Shown: piece by piece, positions 62,737-64,000 of the stretch
Layout: each line of letters starts with the position of its first letter
Numbering within the stretch: position 1 is the stretch's first letter
Notes under the pieces: model-generated
Databases searched by the model: none
Told to the model about the DNA's origin: nothing
What the model saw: only the letters and a program-made list of their open reading frames with translations
Origin: Helicobacter cetorum
GTDB lineage: Bacteria > Campylobacterota > Campylobacteria > Campylobacterales > Helicobacteraceae
Assembly (NCBI RefSeq): GCF_900198405.1
Contig: NZ_FZMR01000001.1
Location: 1 to 64,000, forward strand
Reading direction: 5' to 3'
DNA: 64,000 bases
Translations under genes and position numbers: made by a program

Positions 62737-63912
62737 TTAGAAAGTATATATATAGCGTAAATACATAGAATATTGGCGATACAAGGTTTGAGTCAAGCTG
62801 AAAGTTGTCTCTGGCCCAACGATAGTTGTTGGTTTTCCATTATTTGCTAAACCTTGACTCTTCTCTCTAATAGTCGTAGAACCCTTAAAAAACTTATTAG
62901 GAATCGTAGGGATTTTAATTCCAAATTCGATGCCATGGTGTTTGAAGAAATTCGTTCTAATCCCCACATTAACTAAAAATTGAAAGTGTGTGTTATTCAC
63001 TTTAGAATTTAATTTTCCTGTAGCATACTCACTATTAGGATTGATACCCACGCTACAACTAGCTGGAGTAGTATCCCCGCATGTAATCGTACCATCAGCA
63101 TTGGTATTATACGCATTAGCATCGGTATTTACACCATAAACATAGCCATCTTCAAAATACCCCACACGATTATTCGTCCAAGTGTTACCAGCAAAATTTA
63201 CACCCACAAAAAACCCTGCTGTAGCCTTATCTTTGTTAATGATATTAAAAAGCATGTCTGTGCCAAAACCATAAGTATACATATCTACTTTTTGATTGCT
63301 TAGATAAAAAGGTGATATGGCATTAGCAGCTCTAGAATTAGAAAAATTTGAATGCCCATAATCAAAGAAACCATAATAACGCATACCAAACCACTTCTTT
63401 TTACCCATGAAGTGCTTATAGCCTGTCATCACACCTAGCCCATACATAGGTTGGTTATGCCCCAAAAGATTTTTATTAGTGCTAGGCATAGTCAGCCCAC
63501 TCCAATTAACTACGCAATTTCCTTGTGAACAACCACCGGGACTACCAAGCTTTTGTTGGGGTATATTATTGTCGTGCAAAGGCACATTGGTTACATCTTT
63601 TCCACTTTTATCTTTGGCAAATGGAACATTTGTATCCACAGGCAAATTGTTTGATGAAACAGTTCCATTAGGTATTTGAAACAAAGAGCCGTCTTTGTAA
63701 GCGTTTGTCTTTTGGTCAGCCCTACCAATCTCTAAGCTAATGCCTACAAACGCACCATTCTTCTCATAAGCTAGTAGAGGAGAAGATAATAGTAATGAGC
63801 CTAAAAAAACCCCTAACATAACAGAACTTTTTTGACAAACACCCAAAGAATCAACCATTAAAACAGACCTTTTAGCACTAAAACCCCTAACAATCTTCTT
63901 ACGATTTTGCAT
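62737..63912 (-). CDS. Hop-family outer-membrane protein
   Basis: 391 residues. Signal peptide after a basic start; MVDSLGVCQKSSVMLGVFLGSLLLSS (split at MLGVFLGSLLLSS) ends near LLAYEKNGAFVGISLEIG. The opening strand NGAFVGISLEIGRA and the C-terminal barrel (GYKHFMGKKKWFGMRYYGFFDYGHS, YTYGFGTDMLFN, HFQFLVNVGIRTNF, ending LRYIYTF) are Hop type. It has two short Cys pairs (PGGCSQGNC and CGDTTPASC). The start could be ATG at 63912 or, for a shorter signal, the ATG of MVDSLG (19 codons in). Lies in the accessory end. Confidence 0.82.
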   Translation of the reverse strand: MQNRKKIVRGFSAKRSVLMVDSLGVCQKSSVMLGVFLGSLLLSSPLLAYEKNGAFVGISLEIGRADQKTNAYKDGSLFQIPNGTVSSNNLPVDTNVPFAKDKSGKDVTNVPLHDNNIPQQKLGSPGGCSQGNCVVNWSGLTMPSTNKNLLGHNQPMYGLGVMTGYKHFMGKKKWFGMRYYGFFDYGHSNFSNSRAANAISPFYLSNQKVDMYTYGFGTDMLFNIINKDKATAGFFVGVNFAGNTWTNNRVGYFEDGYVYGVNTDANAYNTNADGTITCGDTTPASCSVGINPNSEYATGKLNSKVNNTHFQFLVNVGIRTNFFKHHGIEFGIKIPTIPNKFFKGSTTIREKSQGLANNGKPTTIVGPETTFSLTQTLYRQYSMYLRYIYTF

Positions 63913-64000
63913 CCTACTTCTATCTCTTTTTGACGGAATTTGAGTATTATTATCTAGGCTAGATGCCTAAGTATTACTTTCTTAATTATTTTATTATAGC

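Overview
The window reads as chromosome of a gastric Helicobacter that is close to, but clearly not identical with, H. pylori. The evidence is low-GC DNA with many TTG/GTG starts, an Lpp20 lipoprotein, several Hop-type outer-membrane proteins, AapA-like type I toxin modules, and a gene order that follows the H. pylori block from about HP1440 to HP1500 (numbers from memory). H. cetorum is my leading guess for the species, but I cannot prove it.

Layout. 63-2128 (minus): an MFS transporter and a degenerate trypsin-like secreted protein. 2321-10174 (plus): a housekeeping run of ppiA, csrA, ispE, smpB, exbB, exbD, rpmH, rnpA, yidD, yidC, jag and mnmE. 10289-15237 (minus): an envelope operon with a large TPR-like lipoprotein, an LpoB-like lipoprotein broken by one in-frame stop, Lpp20 and three more proteins with Lpp20-like modules; a T15 tract lies upstream of its promoter. 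15507-20284 (minus): dnaE, a pseudouridine synthase and a CPDC thioredoxin. 20453-23547 (plus): a di-heme cytochrome c peroxidase, bioB and a YihY-type membrane protein. 23583-26426 (minus): two outer-membrane proteins, one with a wrecked signal peptide. 26564-30622 (plus): an Mla-type lipid transport operon and a META-domain lipoprotein. 30604-34469: a 600-base stretch with two AapA/IsoA-like toxin-antitoxin modules, then a BcgI-like restriction-modification system whose specificity gene is phase-OFF through a (CT)16 repeat. 34502-54034 (minus): a long housekeeping run (comF, tmk, coaD, ubiX, flgA, uvrD, a TPR protein, serS, a nitrilase-like protein, xseB, ubiE, hemJ, an ABC-2/HlyD/TolC exporter, a CorC-like protein, pit). 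54224-60102 (plus): nifU-like, murE, tal, rplY, pth, an AT-rich repetitive ORF and an LptF/G-type permease. 60308-64000: an accessory end with a probable secreted toxin, decayed DNA containing a methyltransferase stub, and a Hop-type outer-membrane protein.

The most interesting items are the two divergent AapA/IsoA-like modules at 30604-31127, which are too short for routine gene calling (one looks functional, one is frameshifted); the 581-residue protein at 60308-62053, which resembles the Leptospira 'virulence-modifying' family (DUF1561/PF07598) and carries a papain-like Cys-His-Asn arrangement behind lectin-like repeats; and the phase-variable specificity subunit at 31224-32370. No tRNA, rRNA, CRISPR array, insertion sequence or replication origin was recognised.
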